From assembly GCA_038503065.1 (NCBI GenBank), contig JBCAMK010000021.1, forward strand, positions 1,302,001 to 1,366,000: a DNA stretch of 64,000 nucleotides. The letters are read 5' to 3'. Position numbers and translations under genes: made by a program. The notes under the pieces are model-generated. The model was not told the DNA's origin. It did no database searches and worked only from the letters and a program-made list of their open reading frames with translations. This DNA comes from Paragyromitra xinjiangensis (Eukaryota > Ascomycota > Pezizomycetes > Pezizales > Discinaceae). Within the stretch, counting starts at the first letter, position 1, and the number at the start of each line of letters is the position of its first letter. This document shows, piece by piece, positions 23,956 to 35,155 of the stretch.

Positions 23956-26900
23956 ATGACGCCAAAAAAACGACTAAGCGCCGCCGCCACGTGCACCACA
24001 CGTGACAATTGCAGACCCTGCTACCCAACGCGTTCCCCCTCAGGCAACACCTCGGAATACTGCATTAGACGAATCAGAAACATCCAAAGGCGGGGCTCCG
24101 CACAACAAAAAGCCATGGAGAACAAACCTAGCGCTCACCGCCTACCGGTAACAGCGGAGGATGCTTTGCGGAATAGACTGGATGGTCCTATAAAACGTCC
24201 GCCTGCTCCAAGCGCTTTGGTTGATACGACAAACCTCCCATCGAAACGACGGCGGCTACTGAATAACGACGAAGACGGCGAAGCGAGTATGGTAGGTGTG
24301 AATAATGGACGGAAGGGCCTTAAAGTTGCTCCAGATTGGGGTGGAAACGAAGTTACGCCGACTCCGGCGCCTTTCCGAGGTGGAGTGAACTTTACTCAGT
24401 TGCCGCTTGCTCCACCTACCTCGACGCCTGCAGGGTATAGGAATTTGAATGATCCCCTCAACCTCTCACATCCAAAGTGGGGGCTCAAGAGGGAGGTTGT
24501 TATAGGCTTCGGAAGCTGCGGGATCGAGGGGATGTACCCATGGCAATCTGAATGTCTGTCGCTCTCAGGACTCTTATCAGGGGAGAAGAATCTAGTGTAT
24601 ACAGCACCCACTTCAGCAGGCAAATCACTAGTCGCGGACGTGCTAGCTATCAGAAAAGTCATCTTAGAACGGAAGAAGGCGATTATTGCTGTGCCATATA
24701 TCGCGATTGTACAAGAGAAAACGAGATTCCTGAAGAAAGTACTTGAGAAGGTGAAGGTTTTAGCTGATAGCAAAGGACACTGGGATAAACAGAGCAGATG
24801 GCGAGGCGTCAACGTCGTTGGCTTCCATTCCGGGACAAGGACCAGACTCGAATGGAAAGAAATAGATGTCGCCGTCTGTACAACTGAGAAGGTCTGTACT
24901 TTAGAATATATACGACTTTCAGTTAAAATCCATGCTTAGCCATCTTTCTTAGGCAAACGCACTCGTCAATGCTGCAATCGAAGATCACACAATTGATCGT
25001 CTCGGCATCGTTGTTTTTGACGAATTGCACATGCTCGCTGACGAACGCCGCGGTCACATTCTTGAACTCCTCGCTACTAAGATTCTCTGTCTCACTGAGG
25101 AGCATATCCAAATCGTTGGCATGTCCGCCACACTCGCAAATGTGGAGACCCTCGCATCATGGCTCAAAGCACAGTACTACGAATGCACGTATCGTCCAAT
25201 CCCGCTTAAAGATCACTACGTCGTCGACAACGCAGTGTATGACTACGATGAAACACTTGCGGCGCGGATTCCAGAGAGTGAGCTGAAGGAGTTGCGGGAA
25301 CCAGCTACAAATGCAGTCGTCGCTTTGGCATTTGCGAGCGTGAAAGATGGACATGGGGTGTTAGTGTTTTGCGAGAGCCGCAAGAGATGCGAGGATTTAA
25401 GTTTGTTGTTGGTGAAGTTTATGCCGAGATGTGACCAAGAAACAAGAGAGAGACGCATGGAAGTTGTGAGGGATCTTGCAACGACTGCAACAGGGTTGGA
25501 TTTTACGTTGGAGAAGACAATATTTGCAGGGGTGGCGTTTCATCATGCTGGTTAGTAGATGTGTTAGGCGGGCGAGCAACTATGGATAATGCAGGTGAAG
25601 TTGAGCTGATATTTTGGGCATACAGGGTTGACATCTGAGGAGAAAGATTTGATCGCCGATGCTTATGATCGTGGACTTGTTAAGGTTATTTGCTGCACCG
25701 CGACTATGGCTGCTGGGGTGAATTTACCTGGTATGCGCTTGACTGTTCACTAGAATTTAGCATATAACATACTGATACTCATTACCGAAGCGAGACGAGT
25801 CATCATATCACCACGAATGGGCCGCGATTTCGTTTCTCCCGCTATGCTGTATGTCTATCCCTCATGCAATCAGAGTCTATTTCATATCTGACACTAAACT
25901 CGTGAAGACGACAGATGAAAGGCCGAGCAGGGCGAAAGGGAAAAGATACAGTTGGCGAGAGCTATCTTGTATGCCGAAAAGATGACTTTGCAGTAGCTAA
26001 GCAAGTAATGGAAGCGAAAATGCCAAGCGTCAAAAGTTGTCTTGACGGGGATGAGGGTGGACTCAAACGGTATGTTCCCTTCCTTTATTCCCTGTTCTAC
26101 CATATTGACTTCCAAAAAGTGCAATCCTTGAAGGTATAGCCACTAAACTCGCTACTTCTCACGACTCTCTCGATGACTATATCCGCGCTACACTTCTCTT
26201 CCACACCACCCTTGATCCAGCCACCATACTCCGTCCCCTCATTTCTAGTGCAATCACCTCCCTTAAGGAGCAGAACCTCATAACAGAAGATGAACCCAGT
26301 GGCTATTTCGAAGCTACGAAAATCGGAAACGCGACTGTTGCTTCCGGGTTCGGCCCAGATGAGGGTGTGTTCCTACACAAAGAGCTTAGCAGGGCACTTA
26401 AGAACTTCAACCTTGAGACCGATATGCATATCGTGTACCAGTTCACACCGATACATAGCGCAAGTACACAAAGCGTCGAAATCGACTGGAAAATCATGAG
26501 GGACGAAGTAGAGAGACTAGACGAAGGAGGCCTAAGAGCAGCAACATTCGTAGGAGTCAACCCCGGATTCGTTAACCGAATGTGAGTACCCCTTCATGAC
26601 CCATCACTCGACCACTTCCCCCCCCTCGGAACTAACATCATATCACAACAGGGCACAAGGCAGCACCCTAAAAGAAGACACCCCAGCCAACATCGAAAAA
26701 GCCCGTGTCTACCGCCGCTTCTACGTCTCCCTCATGCTCCGCGAACTAATCAACGAACGCCCAGTTCACATCGTCGCCGCGAACTTCGACATCGCCCGCG
26801 GCTTCATCCAACAGCTAGCCACAACGTGTCGCGGGTTTGCGACAACATCCTCTACATTCTGTAAAGTCATGGGATGGACCGGCCTTGCTGTCCTCCTTGA

Positions 26901-27207
26901 GCATTACTCTTGGCGACTCGATCTAGGCGTTAAGGATGATCTGATGGATCTTGCGCGGATCCCGTTCGTGAAGAGCTATACTGCGAGGATCTTCCATGAG
27001 AATGGATTGAAGACTATAGAGGCGGTGGCAGCTAGTAATGCGGGTGTGTTGGTGAAGGTGTTGGAGATGGCGCAGCCGAAGAAGTTGAGGTTGAGACAGG
27101 AGGAGGAGGGGAAGATGAGGGCGAGGTTGGAGGAGAGGGCGGGGATTATTTTGGGTGCTGCGAGGAGGATATATGAGCAGGAGTGTGTGGTGGAGTTGGA
27201 TGAGTGA
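23956..27207 (+). CDS. Ski2-like DNA helicase, POLQ/HELQ family, helicase only
   Basis: Predicted ATP-driven 3'-5' helicase of superfamily 2, acting at broken or stalled forks. Seven exons (23956-24891, 24953-25550, 25626-25730, 25791-25848, 25908-26069, 26120-26581, 26652-27207) join in frame to 958 residues. Visible motifs: Walker A APTSAGKS (about 217-224), DELHM (335-339), GMSATL (about 370), GVAFHHAGLTSEE, GVNLPARRVI across an intron, and QMKGRAGRKGKDT (568-580). A winged-helix/ratchet region and a helix-hairpin-helix-like end (RIFHENGLKTIEAVAASNAG) follow, as in POLQ and HELQ. No polymerase domain follows the helicase. The N-terminus is basic with a possible nuclear signal (SKRRR). A later ATG at 24115 (MENKPSAHR) is an alternative start, as the first 53 residues look less protein-like. 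Appears intact. Confidence 0.93.
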
Positions 27208-27652
27208 GGGTGGGAGGTTCATTGGATGGGCGTTTTTTTCATTGGGTTGGGATTGGATTGGACTTGGGCAATGTTATCTTGGAGCGTTTTTATTGGTCTT
27301 CAATTGGTGATACGTGTTGGTAGATAAATATGATGCGGGTTAGGTTAAGTGGTAGCTTCTTAAGTGATTATACCCTCTCTATGCGAGAGATGAGGTTTAG
27401 GTTGTACTGAATCTACATAGAATTTCACCTAAGCAAGAGGTGGCTAGCTAGGCTGAATTTAATAGAAACAAGTAAAACTTAACTAGGTCTAGCCTGAGAT
27501 AGAATCAATTACATACCCGAACCACAAATACAGCACCAAACTTTCATTCCAATTCCTCTCCTCACACCTACACTTCTCCATCCACCACTTGAACCTCTGT
27601 CTCATCACCATCTACAACTTCCTTTTTCCTCCAACTACCTTTCCCTCACAAG
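27208..27652. other. intergenic
   Basis: 3' region of the helicase gene and the CT/CA-rich leader of the next gene. No further signal. Confidence 0.6.
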
Positions 27653-28456
27653 ATGCCCAAATCCCCACCCAGCCACTCCCCCACTACCTCCTACATCAAA
27701 CGAAACCTACACTGGCGCATGCCGCACGAAACCCTCACCCAATGGTGGTTCCTCCAAGACATGGAGGACGACCTCGAGGCCGACACCGCAGGGAACCTCG
27801 CCGCCCTAGGCCCACTCATTGACCTCCTCCGCCCCCGGGACGTCCGCCGCATACTCTGGTCTCTACCGAAGAAACCCTCCCCCGAGCCGAGCATCTATTC
27901 ATCTCAAGCTCCTGATGCAACTTACACGCCGACCATCCAATCATTCGGCTCAGAGCTAGACTTTGAGTCGGTTTCGGAGGAGTGTGGGGTTATTAGGGAG
28001 GAGCGGGTGGAGTTTTTGGAGGTGCGTGGGTTGGTGCTTGGGAGTGGGGGGAAGGGGAGGGAGGACTATGTGAGGGAGTGGATTGAGGACGGATGGAAGT
28101 GGGCGGGGAGCCCTGCTGTGACCTCAGAGAGGATGGATGTGGGGGTGTGTGGAAGGATGGGTGGTACTGAAGTGGGTGGTTTGGGGGGGATGGGAGGGAG
28201 GTAGACGGTGGAGGAGTTGTTCGCGGTGTTCGAGACCCCGCTGGGGGTGGGGGGAGGGAAGCGTGGGAGGGACTCTGAAGAGTCGAGTGATGTGGAGGGG
28301 GGAGGGGGGAAGAGACGGAAGTTGATCGATATCGACGGATTGTTCGATGTCTTTGAGGATGTGAAGCCAGGGGGAGATTGGATGAAGAGGGGGGTGGGAG
28401 AGGGTGGGAGGAAATTCAAACGTATGCGGAGGATGAAAGGGGGGTTGAAGGCCTAA
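27653..28456 (+). CDS. lineage-specific protein, two exons or stop-interrupted
   Basis: ATG at 27653 opens a frame of 183 codons to TAG at 28202-28204. The same register then stays open for 83 more codons to 28456. A candidate intron of exactly 60 bp (28145-28204: donor GTGTGT, branch-like TACTGAA, acceptor GGTAG) removes the stop and keeps the frame, giving 247 residues; retained, it yields a 183-residue form. The N-terminal half has WRMPHETLTQWWFLQDMEDD and LRPRDVRRILWSLPKK. The C-terminal half repeats a motif (EELFAVFE, then DGLFDVFED) and ends very basic (GGKRRKLIDI; KFKRMRRMKGGLK), suggesting nuclear localisation. Function unknown. A decayed partial paralogue lies at 29474-29707. Confidence 0.62.
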
Positions 28457-29473
28457 ATGGCAGTAATATATTCTAGTGGTATCTTTAGTATTATTTTCTT
28501 CTATTTTATTTTTTTTCTCTGCCTTTTTAGCACAACACTTTTGTCTTCTCCGCTTCTCTTATTATATCCTTTTTTAATCATAAAATCCAAAGAAAAAGTA
28601 CAATCTTATAGATTCTGGATCCGTACCGTTTCGATTGTCTTTTCGAGTGGGCGGGGCAATCGGCAAGCATCAGTCTGAGAGAACTCAACAAAGTGCAAAC
28701 AAATATGGCTAACTAAACCGTAATTATTTTTTCACTTATTACGATAAGATTGACCCTCGACAGAAGAAACAATAACCGAGACAGCTCGAGACATTCCCGA
28801 ACATAGATCCCATGGAAAAAAGATAAGAAGAGACCACTCTGTACCTCAATCACCACTCATGAGCGTGTGCTTTAGATCCCAGGTTCTTGGCAATGTTAGC
28901 ATACCCCAAAATTTCTAGTATATTCTTCCCTGGTTGGAATTTAAGCGGTATTCAAGCACTAGTACACTTCCACTTCCTCCTTTTCCCTATTACCAACGCT
29001 TCACCACCTTAACTCATCGACACTTCCCTTCATGGAACAGTATTTATCGATACACCTTTCTAGGAAGCTTACGAAGTGACACCCGCCCCAAAACTCAGCC
29101 CACTTCCACGACCAGCGATTCAATCCAAGCCTGTGAAAGCCCAAAATACTTCATACTACGCCAAGACGCAATCACTACATATCACTCGGTCTTCATCGCG
29201 CATCTTGTGTCCCGTCCCATCTTGAATGGCTAGTGAGCATCTCGCCTAGACTCATAGTTCACGCTAACCAAAGCATAGAATAGGTTATTCCTGTTCTCAT
29301 ACCGCACTAACCAAACAAAGCTAGTTCAACAAGCTCGCTTCCTCAATCGCCTCCCATTGGTCAGAGCCACAGGACTCTGAACTTAAAAACCCCAGATTCA
29401 AGCCACCACAAACCAACCTTATTTAAAAGCAAAACCCTCCGCCCCCCACCTCATCCTTCATTCAACAACCGCC
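28457..29473. other. intergenic
   Basis: Contains a T-rich stretch just after 28457 and compositional frames only. No gene supported. Confidence 0.5.
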
Positions 29474-29707
29474 ATGGAATTCATGCACTAGAAGCCCTCA
29501 CCAAAAGCATTCAAACTCTACTGGGAAATCACAGACTCGGAGTCTAAAAATTCGCATGCAGCTCTTAAACTTGATCTCGAAGATACATTAACTGACCATA
29601 ACCTCACCCATAAAGATGTCCGCCGCATACTCTGGCATTCTAAATGGTCAGCTACTATGAGAGGTGAGGAAACGAGGAACAGGGCACATTCAACAGGGGG
29701 ATATTGA
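29474..29707 (+). pseudogene. decayed partial paralogue of the gene at 27653
   Basis: ATG at 29474 starts MEFMH, is stopped by TAG at 29489-29491, then continues in the same frame as KPSPKAFKLYWEITDSESKN, DLEDTLTDHNLTHKDVRRIL and WHSKW to a TGA at 29705-29707. The block DLE..T..(N)L....DVRRILW aligns with DLEADTAGNLAALGPLIDLL RPRDVRRILWS in the gene at 27653, and 18 nucleotides (GTCCGCCGCATACTCTGG) are identical. No counterpart of the 3' half was found. It could be a broken tandem duplicate. A spliced start that bypasses the early stop cannot be excluded. Confidence 0.6.
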
Positions 29708-31020
29708 CTCCTGGATAGGATATTTCACGGCCTTTATCACGACGGAGATCGTGAGATGTGGATGCAGGGGCCCACCTCTATTCGCTCCGGGATCTCTACT
29801 AATCCTTGGGGATTAAAAATATTACCTACAACCCTCACAAAACTACATGTAGTTACCGGAAGCTCCACCAACCTTATTGAAGAGGTAGTTTCACCCAAAG
29901 AAACGCAAGGCATTTCAAGGTTTGTATTTCAGCCAGAGCGGACGTGATGGATACCCTTGAGAGCGGATGGATTCTAACTTTCTATAGCCTTCGTTTTAAT
30001 TCGATCTGAATAAAAGAGAGGCAAACAAAACACATTCGCCAATAGACACTAGAGGAATCCCATTAAATTGGGGTCATAACGACAAGCCAAGCATGTGAAT
30101 TGGTTACACTATCGTTCAGCTAGTCCTAGGCAGAAACTAGCTTCCAAATGTCCGAGAACTCAGTTTAGACCCAAACATTCACAGACAAGCGAGCTGCTTT
30201 CACCGCCAATAGGTTATCAAGATGAAGCACGGATGTAGAATTGGCTACTTACACCGTACAACCACAATCAACATGGTAAAATTCTATCGTGGTGAAAAAT
30301 CTGTTAGTATTTACACTCTGCTGCGAGTAGGTTACAATATTTACATTTTCGCCCTGCTAGAAGACATGACTAACGACTGTGTTGCAGTTTCACCACCTGC
30401 TGAACGGCGTATTGTAGTGTTGGGAGCAGATGGTAAAGGTATTCGGCTAGCGGCGAATGTATCACAGACTTGACATGATACGAGGTTAATGCGTGCTCAG
30501 GAAGGCCTGGGAGTCATTAGCCATCAGTGCAAAGTGGGAAAGGTTTGAAGAATTTCATTACAAACTGCGGATACTAACGAAACCCTGTCCTGTTACTCTA
30601 TATGAGGGACGGGGTGTAGCTGGGGTAGCTTGGTTAAGGTTGATTGATTATGAGTGGCGTAAGCGAAAAGCATGCGCTTTTAGGTGTTACCAGATCTGTT
30701 CGGTGCCTAAAAAAGCTTGATAGTAGCTAAATGTTAATTTTGTATACAAAGAGATTATTATCGGGAGTTTCGAAACATCATAGAGGTTAGGAAGTAGGGA
30801 AAAGCGTATCTAGCTACAGTCGAGTGCTGTGTAATGACCCAAGCTTGGCACTAGGGCTACACCCTACGACAGTCCCACGAAAAATTCCCCACCCCACAAC
30901 AACCCAACACCAGAAACATCTCAAATTATCACGACAACGACAACGACAATCTCAACGACAACAATCACCACAGCCAACAATTCCCTCCTGTCCAACCAAC
31001 AGAAACCCCCATCAGCAACC
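29708..31020. other. intergenic and eS7 leader
   Basis: No gene supported up to the eS7 start. Palindrome copy 3 lies at 29841-29854. From about 30890 the sequence becomes CAA/CAC-rich (repeated CGACAA and CAACGA), which looks like the 5' leader of the ribosomal protein gene. Confidence 0.5.
29841..29854. repeat. palindrome AACTACATGTAGTT, copy 3
   Basis: Exact third copy of the 14-bp palindrome seen at 21290 and 23550. Confidence 0.85.
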
Positions 31021-31815
31021 ATGTCTTCCCCTCTCGTCAAGATCGCGGCCAACTCGCCCTCCCACACCAACCCCTCTCAGTTGGAGACCGACATCGCCCA
31101 GGCTCTCTATGACCTCGAGACCTCCGTCAGCGATCTCAAGGGCACCCTGAGGCCTCTCCAGTTCTCTTCCGCCAAAGAGGTAATATAAAAATCCTCAACC
31201 CCAATCCTTGCTCAGCAAGGAGCGACTCCCAGTCTCCCCTTCAGACCAGGTTCCCCCTTGCAGGGGAGACGGGAACGAAGGAAGGTACGGGAAAGCTAAC
31301 GATTCGGGTTTGAACTCGGTGGGAGGACAGCTCGAAGTCGGCCACGGAAAGAAGGCTATCGTTATTTTCGTCCCGGTCCCATTGTTGGGTGGATTCCACA
31401 AGGTCCAGCAGAGGTACATCTATACCCCCTATCACCTCCTCCACAACCACTAACTAACTATCCCAGACTCACCCGTGAACTCGAGAAGAAATTCTCCGAT
31501 CGTCACGTCCTCTTCGTCGCGCAGCGTCGTATCCTCCCTCTTCCTTCTCGCCGCAGCCGTGTGACCCAGAAGCGACCAAGGTCCCGCACTCTCACCGCTG
31601 TCCACGACGCTATCCTCTCTGACCTCGTCTACCCCACTGAGATCGTCGGAAAGCGTGTCCGCACCAAGGAGGACGGCCACAAGATTATCAAGGTCTTCCT
31701 TGACGCTAAGGAGCGTGCCAGCATCGACTATAAGGTTGATACTTTTGGCGAGGTGTACAAGAAGCTTACCGGCAAACACGTTGTGTTTGAGTTCCCGGTT
31801 GTTGGCGAGTACTAG
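31021..31815 (+). CDS. RPS7: 40S ribosomal protein eS7
   Basis: Component of the small cytosolic ribosomal subunit. Three exons (31021-31179, 31331-31413, 31467-31815) join in frame to 196 residues, close to the 190 of yeast Rps7. Conserved blocks are clear: [97 protein letters not shown] and [14 protein letters not shown]. The second intron is 53 bp with a perfect CTAAC branch. The first (151 bp) is long for this genome and rich in inverted repeats. A CAA/CGACAA-rich leader precedes the ATG. AATAAA at 31869 is a plausible polyadenylation signal. Confidence 0.97.
31180..31330 (+). promoter_or_regulatory. structured first intron of eS7
   Basis: The intron contains a short hairpin at 31206-31220 (CCTTGCTCAGCAAGG), an 8-bp perfect inverted repeat (GTCTCCCC 31232-31239 with GGGGAGAC 31263-31270) and an overlapping 6-bp pair (GTTCCC 31250-31255 with GGGAAC 31271-31276). 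The last two cannot nest in one simple hairpin and could form alternative or pseudoknotted folds. No C/D snoRNA boxes were seen. A regulatory role is a guess. Confidence 0.35.
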
Positions 31816-32589
31816 GGGCTGAACTTGATGTGGTTCTCTTCTGTATGGATATCTCTTGATTGGGGACAAATAAAAAAAGTTTCTGTTTGGGAAATGGGTT
31901 TGGGGGCGTTTTGGGATAGGGTTGTGATTCTGAAATCAGATACCAGCTTTTTGGAATAGTGACCCGCCTGAATTTGTCTGTGCGATACTCTTGCTCTGTG
32001 TCGTAGTCCTGTTTCAGTGATGAGATGATGGTAATGAAGCTGTGTTCCGTTCGCGTACAAAGGTCTAAACTTAATATCAGCCACAAACGGAGTATAGAAT
32101 TGTCAGTGGCTCAGGTTTTGCGCTCAGAGGGTAGTAGAGGCCTAGGACAACACCAACCTCGAGAACCCGAGAAGGGAGTGAGATTTGATGATGCCTGACG
32201 TGAGAATCAAAGGTTTACTCCATAACCAACTCTACAAGGAAATCAAATGCGGTCGATACTGTACAATTGTATCAACACTAGGAATTCTGGTAACTGCCCG
32301 TAGGTTTTCCATTGCTTTTACGGCTGGTTCGCATTAAGGGGATATCTTTAATCGTTTCCAGCAGTCAATTATCTGCGTTGATCGATATCCGGAAGCGCAA
32401 TAATAGGGTGTTACAGGTGATGAGGGTTGGGGAATATAGGGAAGAGTAACACTATAACATCAATCACGAGATGTATTAGCGTAGTAAGCTCCAAAGTAGA
32501 AATCAAATTCCTAATTCGTCTCGTGACATCTTGAATTTCAGTACCTCTCTACTCTCTGTAAATTTCTAAAATCTTTACTCAAACTCACC
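31816..32589. other. intergenic
   Basis: 3' region of eS7 and promoter of the next gene. No further feature recognised. Confidence 0.6.
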
Positions 32590-33357
32590 ATGCATCTCCG
32601 TGTCCGCCGCTGCGAACACAACCCCACAGAACAAGAGATCTATCAAGTCCTCGCCCACAACAACGAAGTGCTAAATGCAGCCTACCAAGATGCCTGGGAC
32701 ATTGAAATGAGCGAGCAAAAAGACGCCGGCCTCAGCAAAACCGCCTTTCAAGTATACCTCCAACAGCTCCCCCCCGACCAGTGCGAGAACTCTAAAGAAA
32801 TCCTAGCCGTCGAGTTCCCTGATACCCACTGCAGCTACTCTTTCCAGTCCGTCCGTGGAGTTGCACAATGGTACTTTATACCACTCCCCGGTTTCAGCCC
32901 CACGCGTGATCTTCCAGCCAATTTGACGCGAGAGATACATGTGTTCTTTGAGACTGTGTTGGTGCCTATCACCACCTCCACGTTTAATGGTCTTGGGGCG
33001 TTTCTACGGCTTCGAGACGATCAGCCGGTTTGTCTTGTGGGTGGGCCTGAGCATAAACATTATATTCTGAAGGTCTTAGTGCATGATCTAGGTATTTCAC
33101 TTCAAGAACCGTTCCATACGGTTGGTACGCATACTATGCATTTTGTCTGTGGGACGGTGGGGTTTGCGTGTTTTGTTATTGTGCTGTGTGGGGTCAGGGT
33201 TGGGGATTATAGTCTTGCGTTGGTGGGGGAGGAGGATAGGTGTTATTACCATGGGTACGAGTCGAGTTTGATGAAGGTGTCGGATGTTGAGTGGCCGGGT
33301 GTGGGGAAGGCTGTGGTTTTGAGACCGTTTCCGGATATGAGTAGTAGGTTGTATTGA
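32590..33357 (+). CDS. hypothetical protein, single exon, 255 aa
   Basis: ATG in good context (CTCACCATGC) to TGA. Soluble-looking apart from one hydrophobic stretch near residues 185-203 (FVCGTVGFACFVIVLCGVRV), too polar-flanked to be sure of a membrane helix. The N-terminal 70 residues are helical and acidic (NEVLNAAYQDAWDIEMSEQK). I recognise no domain and see no cysteine or histidine pattern that suggests metal binding. Codon use is unremarkable and the frame is intact. A lineage-restricted gene between eS7 and the amidoligase gene is the simplest reading. Confidence 0.68.
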   Translation: MHLRVRRCEHNPTEQEIYQVLAHNNEVLNAAYQDAWDIEMSEQKDAGLSKTAFQVYLQQLPPDQCENSKEILAVEFPDTHCSYSFQSVRGVAQWYFIPLPGFSPTRDLPANLTREIHVFFETVLVPITTSTFNGLGAFLRLRDDQPVCLVGGPEHKHYILKVLVHDLGISLQEPFHTVGTHTMHFVCGTVGFACFVIVLCGVRVGDYSLALVGEEDRCYYHGYESSLMKVSDVEWPGVGKAVVLRPFPDMSSRLY

Positions 33358-33946
33358 ATTTGTGTTTAGTGAGGATTGGAAGAGACTTGAGGTTTTTTAT
33401 TAGTGGGGTTGAGTGGACGAAAATTGAACGGCCGCTATGGCTGCTCCTCTTCGAGAATTCATGATATGTGGTATGGGCTGGGGAAAAAGCCTCTTGGCTG
33501 GTGAAGATAGCTAATCAGCGTAATACAATCGTTAATGCTGTGGAGATGCAGAAGGAACGGAGTTGATGTTTGTGGGAAGTTGCGTGACAGACATGAGACG
33601 GGGATTTATGGTTTATTAGGAATGGCCGTTTGATATTTTATGTTTGCCGTGCTTCCCACGCTCACCTTTGTGTTCTGGAAGCGGAGATTTATTTAGGTGT
33701 GCCAGTAGTATATCCCAAGCGGTTGGACATACCCAACCAGCCAATCAATCAATCAATTGAACAGATGACCTGAGTGACATCTGATGACTGTGGGTTAGGG
33801 TTAATACGATTATTATGACGTCACGAGGATGTGATAATCAGGAGACCTCCACGATTCATCATCTTATATTTCCCATAGCTAATATCTCTCATCACAGTGA
33901 CAATCAAGCCCGAATACCAAATAAGCAGCACATCTGAGCGATCAGG
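33358..33946. other. intergenic
   Basis: Spacer with a short (CAAT)n run near 33740-33760. Nothing else recognised. Confidence 0.6.
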
Positions 33947-35155
33947 ATGGGAGAGTCTTCACAGCAGGCAAGAACCCCCCCAAAGACTAGTGCTCCACAC
34001 GGTAACGTCAAGATGCAACGGCCGGCAGCCGATCAGGTAACCCCCAGTGAAGTAAAGGAAACAGTTAATGATATCACTCACAGCACTAAGTCCTAGCAGG
34101 ACCTACCCCTAGACCTCCGTCTATCCTTCAACCTCCAAGGACGAGATGGAGAATCCGACGCCTCAGGTGACAGCAACCTACCTCTCGAAGACCCCTACTC
34201 CCTTCCTGGAATGGATCTAGGGAAAATCACGATCGGCGTGGAGCTAGAAATGATACTGGTGAACACCTGGGGAACCGACGCATTCAGACTAGTTCGCAAG
34301 TCACTCCGAGATCTCGCTGATAATCTCAACACCTCTGTCCCACCCCTCAAGACCTTCATGCGGAAAAAACAAAATACTCCAACTCAAGACCCGTTTGCTG
34401 TCTTCCAGGTTAAAACCGATCAGACTATTAGCTGCACATACTGGGAGAAACGTGGTATCTCTACTACCGCCGTTGAGGTTGCAACCCCAATCCTTAGAAA
34501 CGGAACATGGACTTGGGTAATCCCTGCCATGTGTCAAGCACTCGCTTCCCTCGCTACCCCAAACATCGGTATACAAACCGCTTTCAACAGTTCTACAGGA
34601 CTCCACGTCCATATTGGACTCGGAAGACCATACGCTCTTGCGGAGCTAAAACGGATCGCGAAGGCCATCGTGCTGTTTGAAAAACAGCTAGATAGCTGCC
34701 ACCCAAAGTGTCGTATCCCGGAAGATGATCTAGGGAGTTGTTTCCGAAGCTGTAGACGTAGTCCGGCTTTGAGAGGTCTTACGAATGCTCAGATGGTGGC
34801 GGTGATTGAGCGGTGTGTGAATACTGAGGATCTACTGTGTGTAATAAATGGCTTGGGGAGAGATAGGTACCAGAGGTTTTATAAGTATAATTTTCTCCCA
34901 GTGCAAACGTATGGGTCGATTGAGTTCCGCCAGGCTATGGGGACGAGTAATGGATCGTGGATTGTTGGGTGGGTTACGGTTGTGGTTAAGTTTGTGGCTA
35001 TGGCGGTGGAGACGGGGGATGAGACTTATGTTGAGTGGGCGAAGATGGGGGATGTTCCATCTGGGGTATGTCATTTTTTTGGGGTTCCAAGTCCAGTTGG
35101 GTATGGGAAGGCGGGTCGTGAGAAGAAGTGTGCCGATGGTGGGGAGGCTTCCTAG
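33947..35155 (+). CDS. amidoligase-family protein, 381 aa
   Basis: Predicted carboxylate-amine ligase of the ATP-dependent amidoligase (Amidoligase_2) family, related in fold to glutamine synthetase/GCS enzymes. Exons 33947-34036 and 34100-35155 join in phase 0 across a 63-bp intron. After a polar N-terminus of about 67 residues come the family marks: ITIGVELEMIL (metal/ATP-binding acidic residues), VKTDQTISC, TAVEVATPILRNGTW, the signature STGLHVHIGLG, then YKYNFLPVQTYGSIEFRQAM G and a closing hydrophobic helix. Fungal members are uncharacterised and their substrates unknown; peptide or small-molecule amide formation is expected from the fold. Sixteen residues of the C-terminus are charged and variable. 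A 51-residue zinc-ribbon gene follows 644 bp downstream on the same strand. Confidence 0.84.

Noticed and set aside
29360..29420. tRNA-like string (GGACTCTGAACTT followed by GATTCAAGCC)
   Set aside because: No A-box, no acceptor or T-arm stems that pair.
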